Positions 8,263 through 16,443 of a stretch of 38,306 bases of DNA are shown piece by piece (the first letter of the stretch is position 1; every line of letters begins with the position of its first letter). The translations under genes were made by a program, and so were the position numbers. Source of the stretch: Anaeromassilibacillus sp. An172 (GTDB lineage Bacteria; Bacillota; Clostridia; Oscillospirales; Acutalibacteraceae). Location: contig NZ_NFKS01000029.1 in the NCBI RefSeq assembly GCF_002160515.1, forward strand, positions 1 to 38,306, written 5' to 3'. Under the pieces are notes generated by a model that did no database searches, had not been told where the DNA came from, and saw only the letters and a program-made list of their open reading frames with translations.

Positions 8263-8433
8263 TCAGCTTTCCTGCGTCTCCCATTTGGCGTAGAGATCCA
8301 TCGGCGCATAGGGCGCTTCCCTGACAGGGCGCTCTTTCAGCTCTTCAAGGATTTTAAGCCCTGTTACCGGGCCGGCGGTGCAGGCTTTATCCCTGTACCA
8401 GCCGGTGAATACCTTCTTGTCAAACAGAGTCAC
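8263..8433 (-). pseudogene. InlB-type repeat fragment of a surface protein
   Basis: A 56-codon minus-strand frame runs from a GTG with little ribosome-site support to TGA. Its product contains KKVFTGWYRDKACT and later PMDLYAKWE, the signature of a Listeria-Bacteroides (InlB B) repeat. It has no signal peptide and no anchor. It sits between two intact surface-protein genes and is flanked by two copies of the double-hairpin repeat, so it looks like the tail of a lost surface gene. Surface protein 2 contains the same repeat type. A very short expressed peptide cannot be excluded. Confidence 0.6.
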
Positions 8434-8434
8434 T

Positions 8435-8476
8435 TATCCTTTGGTGCATACCAAAGGATAGAAGGGATATCCCTTC
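8435..8476. repeat. double-hairpin spacer repeat, copy 2
   Basis: TATCCTTTGGT/ACCAAAGGATA is followed by GAAGGGATATCCCTTC. It lies immediately upstream of the InlB-repeat fragment and downstream of surface protein 2. No T-run follows on the minus strand, so it is not a standard terminator. Confidence 0.65.
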
Positions 8477-8570
8477 TTGAAAAAGATACCGGCTGCGCCG
8501 GGGCGGGCTGCGGGATTTGCATGAAGCCCGCCCGCAGGCGCTTTTGCCGGTTTTGTTTTATCTTTAAGCC

Positions 8571-10586
8571 TTATTTCCCGGCCGCTGTTTTTTTCCGTTT
8601 GTAGAACAGCATCCCCAGCAATCCGCCGCAGGAGGCCAGCATCAGGCTGATCCACAGCATCATGTTGCTGCTGTCCCCGGTCTGGGGGCTTTCTATTTGC
8701 TCAGAAGGCTTGCCCTGCTGTTCGGGTTTGGCTGGGTCGGTTGGGTCAGCCGGGTCAGTCGGGTCGGTAGGAGTGGTCGGGTCAGTCGGCCCAGCCGGAT
8801 CGGTGGGATCTGTTGGAGTAGTGGGGTCAGTTGGGTCGGTGGGGTCGGTCGGCTTTCCGCTGGTTTCAAACGGCGTGTTAGAACCAAGGATTGCGTACTG
8901 GCTCAAATGGTCGGTTTCAAACACGAGGAAGTCTCCTTCCACCACCGCGTCAAAGCGTTCCAATGGGTCGCCCAGATACACCGCCTGATAGTATTTGTAG
9001 CCTTTCAGGTGGTCGTTCAGCGGGATTTTCACCGTCATGGGATTGTCCTTGATTTCAAGGGTTTCCCCATTCTGGCGGACGCTGATGTCGTAAATGGACA
9101 GCAGGCCCGGCAGTTCCTCTTTCAGCTCCGGACGGCTTTCCAGTACGCTTTCCTGTGCAATAGTATCAGCGGAAAGGGTCGCGTCCTCCGGCACACCGTC
9201 GGTCAGGGAGATGGAAACGTTGGTGTCGGAGTCGGTCAGCTCGGTAACATTTTTCTCCCACACAGCATAAAGCTGTATGTCATAGATACTGGTGGAAGCG
9301 GGGTTTTCACCGTATTGTAAGCTGCGGTAATAGCTTTCCCAATCGGCAAACCAGTCAGAATTTGCGGTGTTTGCAATTATGCTGTTACGTTCGCCAGACG
9401 GCGAGAAAGACCAGCCTGCAAAGGTGTAACCCTCACGCACGGGGATAACCCCTCCGATGTCGAAAAACTGTCCGTTTTCCACGCTCTTGAGGTCAATTTC
9501 ACGGATAGCTTTTTCCCCGTCCTTCAATGCTCCGCCGTTGGGATTGAAAGTAACCGTACAGCCTCTTGTAAAGATTGGCGCCAAGTTTTTGTCCCCTGCC
9601 CCATATCTTAAACCGTTTTCAAAATCAAAGGTTATAAAGGTTTTACCGTCTTTTACCGTTTTTGTTTCACCCGAACCAATAATTGTATCATACCCTGATT
9701 CTCTCCAGTTTTTAAAATGATAGCCGGGCCGAACAGGATTTGGCAGAACAATCTGCTGCTCTTCCCGCTGGATATAATAGCGGTCAGGCAAATCCGCCAA
9801 TTCTTCCTCGGTAAAATAGTTTTCCACGCCTTCATAGTTTATATTGTAATAAGGCTCATAAAAGGTAACATAGAACTGAGAGAAACCTCCGCCATACATC
9901 GATCGTACAGGCCCATGACCGACGTGTCCGCAGCCTTCTGTGCCCACTTCCTCGCCTTCGGCTCCCTTGCCGCCGGCATAACAAGCTGTTAAAAGCATGG
10001 GTAAACCAGTATTGTTAACATATCCTGCATTGAAAGTATGCCCCGGAAGTTCGCGTGCCGCTTCCAAAGCGGACTGTAAATTACTATATTCTTCTTCCCC
10101 ATAGGCTGATGGGTCGATCTCTAATAACTTGTTTTCATAGGCAATCTTTATCGCATTGTCATAATATTTTGTTATGGGTTCCAGCTTTGACAAATCCGGC
10201 GTGCTGGTTGTTAAATAGCCATCACTTACATACCTCGGTTCATGAGCACTGTAATTAGGACTATCAACATATCCCAAATACAGGTCTGCATTCATGAATT
10301 TAACCGTAGTTATATACTTCCAATACTGATAGTCCGCCGTGATACACGCGCAATTGCCCTTGTGAATGTCCATGTTGGGCTGTGCGGTGAAACTCTCGCC
10401 GGGCATAACCAGTATATCCATGTTGGTTCTATGCGTATCCTCATTCAAAACGTGGTCTACGTGTGTGTATTGCGGGCCGTCAGCGCCCGGCTCCTGTTCA
10501 GCAGGCGTAGTGGCTGCGGCTGCCGGTACGGCCATTCCCGCCGCCATGCAAAGCGTCAGCAAACCTGCAAGTATTTTTCGCTTCAT
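8571..10586 (-). CDS. sortase-anchored surface protein 2 with InlB-type repeat
   Basis: This 671-residue protein starts at an ATG behind AAGGAGG. A signal peptide (MKRKILAGLLTLCMAAGMAV) is nearly identical to that of surface protein 1. A region rich in Tyr and Asn is unassigned. A Listeria-Bacteroides/InlB repeat follows around CTVTFNPNGGAL...YTFAGWSFSPSG...IQLYAVWE. Next come the same C-terminal domain as in protein 1 (TDGVPEDATLSADTIAQESV), a longer Pro-Thr-Asp stalk, SPQTGD, a membrane helix and a KRKK tail. The protein is therefore secreted and covalently anchored by sortase. InlB-type repeats commonly occur in adhesins. DNA identity with protein 1 is high over the 3' 750 bases, pointing to duplication or gene conversion. 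Confidence 0.85.
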   Translation of the reverse strand: MKRKILAGLLTLCMAAGMAVPAAAATTPAEQEPGADGPQYTHVDHVLNEDTHRTNMDILVMPGESFTAQPNMDIHKGNCACITADYQYWKYITTVKFMNADLYLGYVDSPNYSAHEPRYVSDGYLTTSTPDLSKLEPITKYYDNAIKIAYENKLLEIDPSAYGEEEYSNLQSALEAARELPGHTFNAGYVNNTGLPMLLTACYAGGKGAEGEEVGTEGCGHVGHGPVRSMYGGGFSQFYVTFYEPYYNINYEGVENYFTEEELADLPDRYYIQREEQQIVLPNPVRPGYHFKNWRESGYDTIIGSGETKTVKDGKTFITFDFENGLRYGAGDKNLAPIFTRGCTVTFNPNGGALKDGEKAIREIDLKSVENGQFFDIGGVIPVREGYTFAGWSFSPSGERNSIIANTANSDWFADWESYYRSLQYGENPASTSIYDIQLYAVWEKNVTELTDSDTNVSISLTDGVPEDATLSADTIAQESVLESRPELKEELPGLLSIYDISVRQNGETLEIKDNPMTVKIPLNDHLKGYKYYQAVYLGDPLERFDAVVEGDFLVFETDHLSQYAILGSNTPFETSGKPTDPTDPTDPTTPTDPTDPAGPTDPTTPTDPTDPADPTDPAKPEQQGKPSEQIESPQTGDSSNMMLWISLMLASCGGLLGMLFYKRKKTAAGK
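8727..8860. repeat. 9-base Pro-Thr-Asp-coding tandem array, surface protein 2
   Basis: About 15 imperfect 9-base units code for the stalk (PTDPTDPTTPTDPTDPAGPT and so on). It is longer than the related array at 6284-6380, which shows that copy number has already changed between the two paralogs. Confidence 0.65.
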
Positions 10587-10617
10587 GATTGTTTCCTCCT
10601 TGTCAAATAAGATTGTT

Positions 10618-10658
10618 TATCCTTTGGTATAAGCAAAGGATAGAAGGGGCGCCCCTTC
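10618..10658. repeat. double-hairpin spacer repeat, copy 3
   Basis: TATCCTTTG/CAAAGGATA is followed by GAAGGGGCGCCCCTTC. It lies between surface proteins 3 and 2. The second palindrome differs from the other copies only at its centre and both arms remain paired, so compensatory change has preserved the structure. Confidence 0.65.
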
Positions 10659-10748
10659 TAAAAATTTTTCCTGCCGGCTGCCTGGGACAGGTTTTGCATG
10701 AAGCCCCGCCTGCAGGCGCTTTTGCCGGTTTTGTTTTATCTCTCAGCC

Positions 10749-11997
10749 TTATTCCTCGACCACCACCTTTTTCCGCCTGTAGAGCAGCATTCCCAGCACG
10801 CCGCCGCAGGAAGCCAGCATCAGGCCGATCCACAGCGCCATATCGCTGCTGTCCCCGGTCTGGGGGCTGCCGGTGTCGCCGTAGGTATGGGTGGCCACAT
10901 TCAACCTTTCGCCGCAGGAGCATTCCTGCCAGTGGTCGGTTTCGTCATATTTCCATGCTTCGTCATGGATACCGTGCTTATGCTCAAGCATCGGAATGTC
11001 TTCGACCTGCACGTATTTGCAGACCGTGCAGCCGCGCTCCTTGGAGCCTTCTTCGGTCTCGGTGGCCGGCTTCGTCTCTCTCCAATCGCCGTAGATATGG
11101 TTTGCCACATTCAGCCTTTCGCCGCAGGAGCATTCCTGCCAGTGGTCGGTATCGTCATATTTCCATGCTTCATCATGGATGCTGTGTTCATGAACCGGAA
11201 TCGTCTCTTCCTGCGTATATTTGCAGATGGAGCAGGTACGTTCTCTGGAACCTGTTTCGGTTGTGGTAGGCTCCTTTGTTATCGTCCAATCACCGAAAGT
11301 ATGGTTGCCCACTTCAGTTTTCTCGCCGCAGCGGCATTCCTTCCAGTGCTGGGTTTCATCCTTCTGCCAGTCGCCGTAGCTGTGCTCATGTTCAAGCATT
11401 GGAATGGTTTCGGTCTGCACATAGTCGCAGACCGTGCAGTCACGCTCTCTGGAACCAGCCTCGGTTTCGGTGGCCGGCTTCGTCTCTCTCCAATCGCCGT
11501 AGATATGGTTTGCCACATTCAGCCTTTCGCCGCAGGAGCACGCCTGCCAGTGCTGTGCCGCGTCGTGCTTTTGGGTATAGCTGTGCTCATGGGGCGGTTC
11601 GGCTTCTCCGACGTCCGCCACCATATACTGGCCGTCCGGGTCGCCCACGATCATGATCCATCTGGCACGCACCCGTATGGTGTACTCCTCCTGCGGCCGC
11701 GTCACCACATCGTTTGTGAAAAACAAATAGGTGTCGATTTCCACTGCCTTGGACTCGACCACATCGTCGCCCAGCAGCAGCTGTGCCTCGTATTCAAAGC
11801 TATCGCCGGAGGCCGCTCCTGCCGGCCGGCCCCACTGCACCTGGTTTTGGTAGCCCGACCAGCGGGGGTTCCCTGGCACATATTCCCCCGCCGCCGAAAC
11901 GGACAGGGGAAGGGCCGCGATCATCAGGCATACCGCCAGCAGCATACTGAAAAGCCATGCGCCTTTTTGCCGCCCCGGCGGTTTTTTCCCTGCGCAT
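10749..11997 (-). CDS. sortase-anchored surface protein 3 with Cys-rich repeats (frame break near start)
   Basis: The open frame runs upstream to 12254 but has no usable start. The ATG at 11997, with GGGAGGAG in front, is in another frame. Removing one A from the A6 run (11982-11987) joins them and gives a convincing signal peptide, MRREKPPGRQKGAWLFSMLL and on to PLSVSA. The mature protein has four HW(Q/K)(E/A)C(S/R)CGE motifs alternating with three RE(R)xC(T/S)(V/I)CxY motifs in a repeat of about 60 residues, possibly metal- or disulfide-stabilised. It ends in GSPQTGDSS, a membrane helix and RRKK. It lies 16 bases after the zinc-ribbon protein gene. Either the A-run is a sequencing error or the gene is switched by slippage. 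Confidence 0.75.
10880..11580. repeat. internal direct repeats in surface protein 3
   Basis: Near-identical segments recur, for example around 11080-11150 and 11490-11560, coding for GDWRETKPATETE and HWQECSCGERLNVANHIYG. Such identity inside one gene suggests recent duplication, so domain number may vary. Confidence 0.6.
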
Positions 11998-12013
11998 ACG
12001 CAATCTCCTCCCG

Positions 12014-12631
12014 TTATCGCACCGGAGCGCCCTGCGAGGAAAGCGGTGCTCCGCATGCTCCGCAGAAGCGGCTTCCGGGCGGTATCTCCGCCCCGCACTG
12101 GGGGCATTTGTTTTCCAGCTTCGCCCCGCAGTTGTTGCAGAATTTGGCGCCGGCCGCACACTGGGTTTTGCAGGCGGGGCAAACCACAATACCCGCGTTC
12201 AGTTCCGCCCCGGCGTTTCGCACCACCACCGAGCGGCCGCCGGAGACGATGCACTGCTCAATCACCTGGAAAATCTCTTCCGGCAGCTTTTTCTGCTTGT
12301 AGGCGCCCACACCGGCAGTCACCGCCAGCGGCCATGCGATAAACCATCCCAGCGCGCCGGCGCCGATCTTATCCGACCATTCGCCCTGACCCACGGTGAC
12401 GTTTAAGTTGTCATCCATCCGGATCATCTGCACCGTCGTAGCCATCCTCATGCCGGCAATGGTCTTCCAGCCGTCTTTTTCCTGACGGCCCTGCACCACA
12501 TAGCCTTCTGTGGTTTCGGCACTCTGTACCTCCATCCCCTTAGCGGATGAAAGGAACGCCTCCACCGCGTTTGCCACCACCTGGGTACTCATGCCGGCAG
12601 GCAGCCGGAATACTCTCGATTTATTTGCCAT
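12014..12631 (-). CDS. membrane protein with C-terminal double zinc ribbon
   Basis: This 205-residue protein starts at an ATG behind GAGGAGGAAG. Residues 1-85 form an unassigned alpha/beta domain. One membrane segment (about 89-111, GALGWFIAWPLAVTAGVG) follows. The C-terminus has two zinc ribbons: Cys151/154/165/168 (CPAC...CNNC) and Cys176/179/190/193 (CPQC...CGAC). Double zinc ribbons of this kind occur in signalling and scaffold proteins of Clostridia, often near FHA or kinase genes. Both kinases and the FHA protein in this cluster also carry a zinc ribbon at an end, so ribbon-to-ribbon assembly is conceivable but unproven. The downstream neighbour is surface protein 3. Confidence 0.75.
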   Translation of the reverse strand: MANKSRVFRLPAGMSTQVVANAVEAFLSSAKGMEVQSAETTEGYVVQGRQEKDGWKTIAGMRMATTVQMIRMDDNLNVTVGQGEWSDKIGAGALGWFIAWPLAVTAGVGAYKQKKLPEEIFQVIEQCIVSGGRSVVVRNAGAELNAGIVVCPACKTQCAAGAKFCNNCGAKLENKCPQCGAEIPPGSRFCGACGAPLSSQGAPVR

Positions 12632-12644
12632 CTCGTCTTCCTCC

Positions 12645-12956
12645 TCATTCTAAAGCCTGTACTTCATCGATATGCTGCAGTACGCTGTCTGCCAGATAAC
12701 GTACTGCCAGCTGTTTTTCCTCCTCACTCAGGCCGCTTGCCGGACGGAGCATGGAAACATGGAGGATCGATGTGTTGATGGTCTGTTCCGTCACGGCAAA
12801 GGCGTACTCACTGGTATGCCCCAGCACCTTCGCCTCCGCCTTGATATCGCCGACCAGCGCCTGCTCGTATTGGCAGCCCATCCGGTCCAGCACGTCAAAG
12901 ACGGCGTACACAGCCATGCGGCGGGGACAGTTGACATTTCTTTTTAGACTCAGCAC
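12645..12956 (-). CDS. small conserved hypothetical protein of the kinase cluster
   Basis: This 103-residue protein starts at a GTG after AAAGGAG (6-base spacing). No signal peptide, membrane segment or metal motif is seen, so it is probably cytoplasmic. It has mixed alpha/beta character: a central strand pair (EYAFAVTEQTINTSILHVSM) and a C-terminal helix (SEEEKQLAVRYLADSVLQHI). I do not recognise the family. It lies between kinase 1 (36 bases upstream) and the double-zinc-ribbon gene (13 bases downstream) in one run. The 108-residue gene at 19306-19632 has a similar size and composition in the other half of the cluster, but I see no clear similarity. Confidence 0.6.
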   Translation of the reverse strand: MLSLKRNVNCPRRMAVYAVFDVLDRMGCQYEQALVGDIKAEAKVLGHTSEYAFAVTEQTINTSILHVSMLRPASGLSEEEKQLAVRYLADSVLQHIDEVQALE

Positions 12957-12991
12957 TTTTTTCTCCTTTCCCCCGGAAACGGGGCTGTCAT

Positions 12992-15142
12992 CTATTTCAC
13001 AGGTCGAATCGTATTGGTCACATCCAACAGCATTCCGTCGAAAAGCTCGTCTTCTGTTGCTGCACCGATAAGAATCACAAACACCAAGCCGCCGTACTCG
13101 CCGCCGTAAACGCTGAGATAGGCGTCATATTCAGTATAGGTGTACTCATCAACAATCCAGTCAATTCCGCCGCTCTTGTATTGCCAACGTTCTTTTCGCG
13201 GTTGAAAAGATTCTTTGACCAGTACTTCCGCAATACCATCCATCCAGATTTCCTTATTGAAAGTATCGCTTATCTGCTGACTTTGCACTTCCACACCAAC
13301 CGCAGCCGTACTTTTCTCCATCCTTAGCCGGCTTTCTCCGAGCACAGTAAACTGAATCTCGCTCTCGTCCTCCCAATAGAGGAATTGAAACGGGAGATTT
13401 TCATCATAAAATCGCTGGTAAATTGTGCCCGCCGGACCGTTGCTTCGGAAGGAATCCATTGCTGCAAAGATTTCCGCCTGCGCCTTCTCATCCCCCTGAG
13501 GATAGGAGCCGATAAGATTGTAGCAGCCAAACCCATTCTGGCATTCGATGAACGCCGCCAAAAATTCCATGGTTGTGCCTCCGCTTTCGGTAGCAGAAAA
13601 CTGGATCAAGTAGGTGTCCAAAGAACTGCCCTCCCGGTAACCCCGGCTGAGGATCTCATGCTTTGTGATATTGGTGCTCTCCAGCAGGCCGATATAATAC
13701 TGGACATATTTCTCCGCGTTCTCCTCCACATCAGAAAGGGTATACACCGGAAAACCGGCGGCCTTATCGTAAAATCCCACCTGCAGGGTAGCGCTCCCAT
13801 CCGATGAAGCAAAAGCTCCGCTGCCGGACTCTGTTTCTGCATACCCCTGGGGGATCCCCATGGTGATATTCAGATACTCCTGAGCGTAGTCCTGCAAGGC
13901 GACATCGTCTACGCCCTCGGGTTCCTGCACTGTTATATCGAAAGGAGTGCCAGATGGCCCGTCAGAAGAACCCGGCTCTGCTTTCCCGCCGGTCAGCGCA
14001 CCGATCCCCGCTACTGCTCCCCAGACGCCCAGACCCAGCACAGCAACGCACAGCACCAGCGCCGTGATCTGTACCCCGATATGGCTCCGCCGGAATCTGG
14101 TCCAAAGCCCCGGCTTTCCATCGGAACCTGCAGCCGTTTGACCGGATGGCACAGCCATGGTACGGTGATGGAAAGACGCCGGGGTTTTCCCGGTAATCCC
14201 TTCAATAAAGGCCTCCATGGTGGAGAAACGATCCTCCGCTTTTACCGCGAGCGCCTTCATGATCGCCTGTTCCACCTGCGGAGGCAGGGGAACGCCCAGC
14301 TCCGAGGGCTTTTTCAGCGTATCGTTATGGACCCGCATGATGGAATCCGGCGGCAGCTCCCCGGTCACGCAGCGGTACAGGGTGGCGCCCATGGCGTATA
14401 CATCCGTCCACGGCCCCTGGTTCCCCTTACTGGAATACTGCTCCTCCGGCGCGTAGCCATGTTTCAGTATGACCGACACGCTTTTTTCATCTCCGATAGA
14501 AAACCGGGCCGCGCCGAAATCCAGCAGCTTGCTCTCTCCCTTGGAGGTAATGGAGATGTTGTCCGGGCTGATATCCCGGTGGGTCAGGTTCAGGGCATGA
14601 ACCTGCGTCAACGCCTGCATCACCGGCATCAGGATGGTCAGCGCCTGGTCATAGGGGATTTTCCCGCCCTGGGAAGCAACGTATGCCTTCAGGCTCATGC
14701 CGTCGATATATTCCATCACGAAATAGGCCGTGTTGTTTTCCTTAAAATAATTCTGCACTGACACGATGTTCGGCGTATTCTGCAGTTTGGCAAGGATCCG
14801 CGCTTCCTCTAAAAAGCGCTCCATGCCGTTTTGATAGTCCTCCTGGCCCCGGCCGGTCAGCGCCACGCTGTACTTATCGGAATGCCGGGTAGCAAGACCG
14901 GAGGGCATATACTCCTTGACGGCTACCTTAATCTCCAGCGTCAGGTCATAGCCCAGATAGGTGATGCCGAACCCGCCCACGCCCAGAACCTTTCCGGTCA
15001 TGTAGCGGCCGTTCAGCAGCGTTCCCATGGGCAGCGCCAGAAACGGCTGTTCCTCCTCCGCATTAAACCCGCAGTGAGGGCAGACAGGGAAACCGTCCGG
15101 CTTTTCCTGAAAGCAGCCATAGCAGATATGTTCCAAGTTCAT
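12992..15142 (-). CDS. zinc-ribbon Ser/Thr protein kinase 1 with extracellular domain
   Basis: This 716-residue protein is a Hanks-type (PknB-like) kinase. A zinc ribbon opens the protein (Cys7/10/21/24). The kinase domain follows: glycine loop GVGGFG 54-59, Lys76 in VAVKEY, HRDISPDN with Asp190, and DFG 208-210. A basic linker leads to one membrane helix (about 357-379) and an outer domain of about 320 residues of unknown fold. It should phosphorylate cytoplasmic Ser/Thr in response to an outside cue. All catalytic residues are intact. It is a close paralog of kinase 2 over the first 315 residues, while the outer domains have diverged, which suggests duplication with new input specificity. 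The PP2C and FHA proteins of the cluster are likely partners. Confidence 0.9.
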   Translation of the reverse strand: MNLEHICYGCFQEKPDGFPVCPHCGFNAEEEQPFLALPMGTLLNGRYMTGKVLGVGGFGITYLGYDLTLEIKVAVKEYMPSGLATRHSDKYSVALTGRGQEDYQNGMERFLEEARILAKLQNTPNIVSVQNYFKENNTAYFVMEYIDGMSLKAYVASQGGKIPYDQALTILMPVMQALTQVHALNLTHRDISPDNISITSKGESKLLDFGAARFSIGDEKSVSVILKHGYAPEEQYSSKGNQGPWTDVYAMGATLYRCVTGELPPDSIMRVHNDTLKKPSELGVPLPPQVEQAIMKALAVKAEDRFSTMEAFIEGITGKTPASFHHRTMAVPSGQTAAGSDGKPGLWTRFRRSHIGVQITALVLCVAVLGLGVWGAVAGIGALTGGKAEPGSSDGPSGTPFDITVQEPEGVDDVALQDYAQEYLNITMGIPQGYAETESGSGAFASSDGSATLQVGFYDKAAGFPVYTLSDVEENAEKYVQYYIGLLESTNITKHEILSRGYREGSSLDTYLIQFSATESGGTTMEFLAAFIECQNGFGCYNLIGSYPQGDEKAQAEIFAAMDSFRSNGPAGTIYQRFYDENLPFQFLYWEDESEIQFTVLGESRLRMEKSTAAVGVEVQSQQISDTFNKEIWMDGIAEVLVKESFQPRKERWQYKSGGIDWIVDEYTYTEYDAYLSVYGGEYGGLVFVILIGAATEDELFDGMLLDVTNTIRPVK

Positions 15143-15291
15143 GTTTTTCTCCTCTTCTCTTTGTTTCCGGCCTGGCCTTTCCCCCGCCGCAGCAGAAAGT
15201 CTGCCAGCGGCAGAAAAACCAGCGCCATCAGTGCGATCAGGCCCTGCTCTTCCAGAATGAACGGAAAGACCTTCATCATCTCCTCAATCAA
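15139..15291 (-). CDS. small one-helix membrane protein overlapping the kinase 1 start
   Basis: A 50-codon frame ends in the ATGA that begins kinase 1, so stop and start overlap. The product has one strong membrane helix (LIALMALVFLPLADFLL) followed by a basic tail (RRGKGQAGNKEKRRKT). The TTG at 15291 lies 9 bases after GGGAG; ATGs at 15279 and 15276 are alternatives behind GAGGAG. The coupling and the membrane helix argue for a real gene, but it is short and I recognise no family. Confidence 0.45.
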   Translation of the reverse strand: MIEEMMKVFPFILEEQGLIALMALVFLPLADFLLRRGKGQAGNKEKRRKT

Positions 15292-15368
15292 GGGCTGTTT
15301 CTCCCTTTCCTCCAGACAAACCGAACAGAATACGGCCCCAGCGTCTTGGATCGCCGCAATCTATAACT

Positions 15369-15812
15369 CTAATAAAAATACTCTAATAAAAAACAGGCGA
15401 TGGGCGTTCCCACAATCATAAGCCACCCGACGCACAGAAGGCAGATCTGAGTCATCCGATACATCTTGACATCGGCGGGACAGAAGTATTTTTCCGGATC
15501 AGATGGGTCAATGTAAATCTCCACCTCAGTTCCGATCTTCTTCTGCGCCTGATGATAGGCCAAATCGATGCCGGTGTTTTTTTGATAGACGCAGCCCATA
15601 TACTCGTATTGGTATATCATAAAATAATGGTAGGAATGCTTGATCCGAATCCTCAGCGGTTCGATGACGGTCGCTTTTAGAAAAACCGTGCAGCCGCTCC
15701 CTCTCTGCGTCTTTTTCTTGTAAAAGTGGGCAAGCACGAAAAATAACGCGTAAAGCGGATATGTTATCGCGCATACAATCAGAATCAACGCAATATCCTC
15801 TGCAAAATTCAT
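15369..15812 (-). CDS. DUF3592-like membrane protein A
   Basis: This 147-residue protein starts at an ATG behind AGGAGGGGG; the longer frame to 15908 lacks a site. It has two membrane helices, one near the N-terminus (IALILIVCAITYPLYALFF) and one at the end. Between them is a soluble beta-rich domain ending in GTEVEIYIDPSDPEKYFCP. The motif G-x-x-V-x-(I/V)-x-(Y/F)-x-x-x-x-P matches DUF3592-type proteins, which are of unknown function. It is one of three such genes in this cluster (with 15893-16438 and 18788-19309), placed around the two kinases. They may be membrane accessories or substrates of the kinases. Confidence 0.7.
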   Translation of the reverse strand: MNFAEDIALILIVCAITYPLYALFFVLAHFYKKKTQRGSGCTVFLKATVIEPLRIRIKHSYHYFMIYQYEYMGCVYQKNTGIDLAYHQAQKKIGTEVEIYIDPSDPEKYFCPADVKMYRMTQICLLCVGWLMIVGTPIACFLLEYFY

Positions 15813-15857
15813 ACGTCCCCCTCCTTTCCGCCCGCACCAATCTTTTTTAGGGAAACC

Positions 15858-15885
15858 GCCTGCCGCAGGTTTCGCTGCGGCAGGC
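15858..15885. promoter_or_regulatory. strong intergenic hairpin between two DUF3592-like genes
   Basis: GCCTGCCGCAG pairs perfectly with CTGCGGCAGGC around a 6-base loop. No T-run follows on either strand, so it is more likely an mRNA-stabilising or processing hairpin within the operon than a terminator. Confidence 0.5.
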
Positions 15886-15892
15886 GCTGAAG

Positions 15893-16438
15893 CTATATTG
15901 TTAGCCACATGACTCCAATCATAATCAAAACCGCAATGACGAGAAGAGCGACGATCAGGTAGGCAAGGCGCTGCTGAAAGTAATCCTTTTCCTCCTCCAG
16001 GCAGTAAAAGCTGGTAGGTTTGGCCGGATCGATAAAAAGCGTAAGCTCCGTTCCCACCTTTTTCCGGGCCTGTTCCTCCATTGCCGGGACATCGCCGATC
16101 TGTTCATAGGTCTCTCCCCGGTAGGTATACCGGTACACGGGATAATAGTAGAGTCCCAGCGTCGCCATCTTCACCCCGAGGGAGGCCGCCCGCCTTCCCG
16201 TGCCGCCCGCTCCGCTCAGAAAGTGCGCCGCGGAAACACCCCCTGCGGCTTTCAGCATGCGGTGCTTGTTTCTGGCGTGATAGTTTCCCACGTCCACAAT
16301 GGCCGCCCGGCATTCCGCCGTGCAGGCTCTCTTCTTCTCCGTCGTTTTTCTTTTCTTCCTGTAGAACAGCCAGACGGAAACCAGAAGCGTGACAAGGCCG
16401 ATGCCGCTCAGAACGAGAATTAGAATAAGATCTTCCAT
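15893..16438 (-). CDS. DUF3592-like membrane protein B
   Basis: This 181-residue protein starts at the second ATG, 9 bases after GGGAGGG; the first ATG lies within the end of kinase 2 and has no site. An N-terminal helix (LILILVLSGIGLVTLLVSV) is followed by a KKRKTTEKKR stretch and a soluble domain with PVYRYTYRGETYEQIGD and GTELTLFIDPAKPTSFYC. A C-terminal membrane helix ends the protein. The soluble motifs match the two other DUF3592-like proteins here. It starts 5 bases after the kinase 2 stop, so it is surely in the same transcript. The function is unknown. Confidence 0.72.
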   Translation of the reverse strand: MEDLILILVLSGIGLVTLLVSVWLFYRKKRKTTEKKRACTAECRAAIVDVGNYHARNKHRMLKAAGGVSAAHFLSGAGGTGRRAASLGVKMATLGLYYYPVYRYTYRGETYEQIGDVPAMEEQARKKVGTELTLFIDPAKPTSFYCLEEEKDYFQQRLAYLIVALLVIAVLIMIGVMWLTI

Positions 16439-16443
16439 GCTGG

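Noticed and set aside
10880-11580. CRISPR-like array
   Set aside because: The repeats are coding, in frame and about 180 bases or more apart, and they encode a Cys-rich protein repeat; there are no uniform spacers.
10698-12302. 534-codon plus-strand frame opposite surface protein 3
   Set aside because: It is antisense to a gene with a signal peptide, repeats and a sortase anchor. Its length follows from the repeated GC-rich coding sequence, and it shows no domain or ribosome site.
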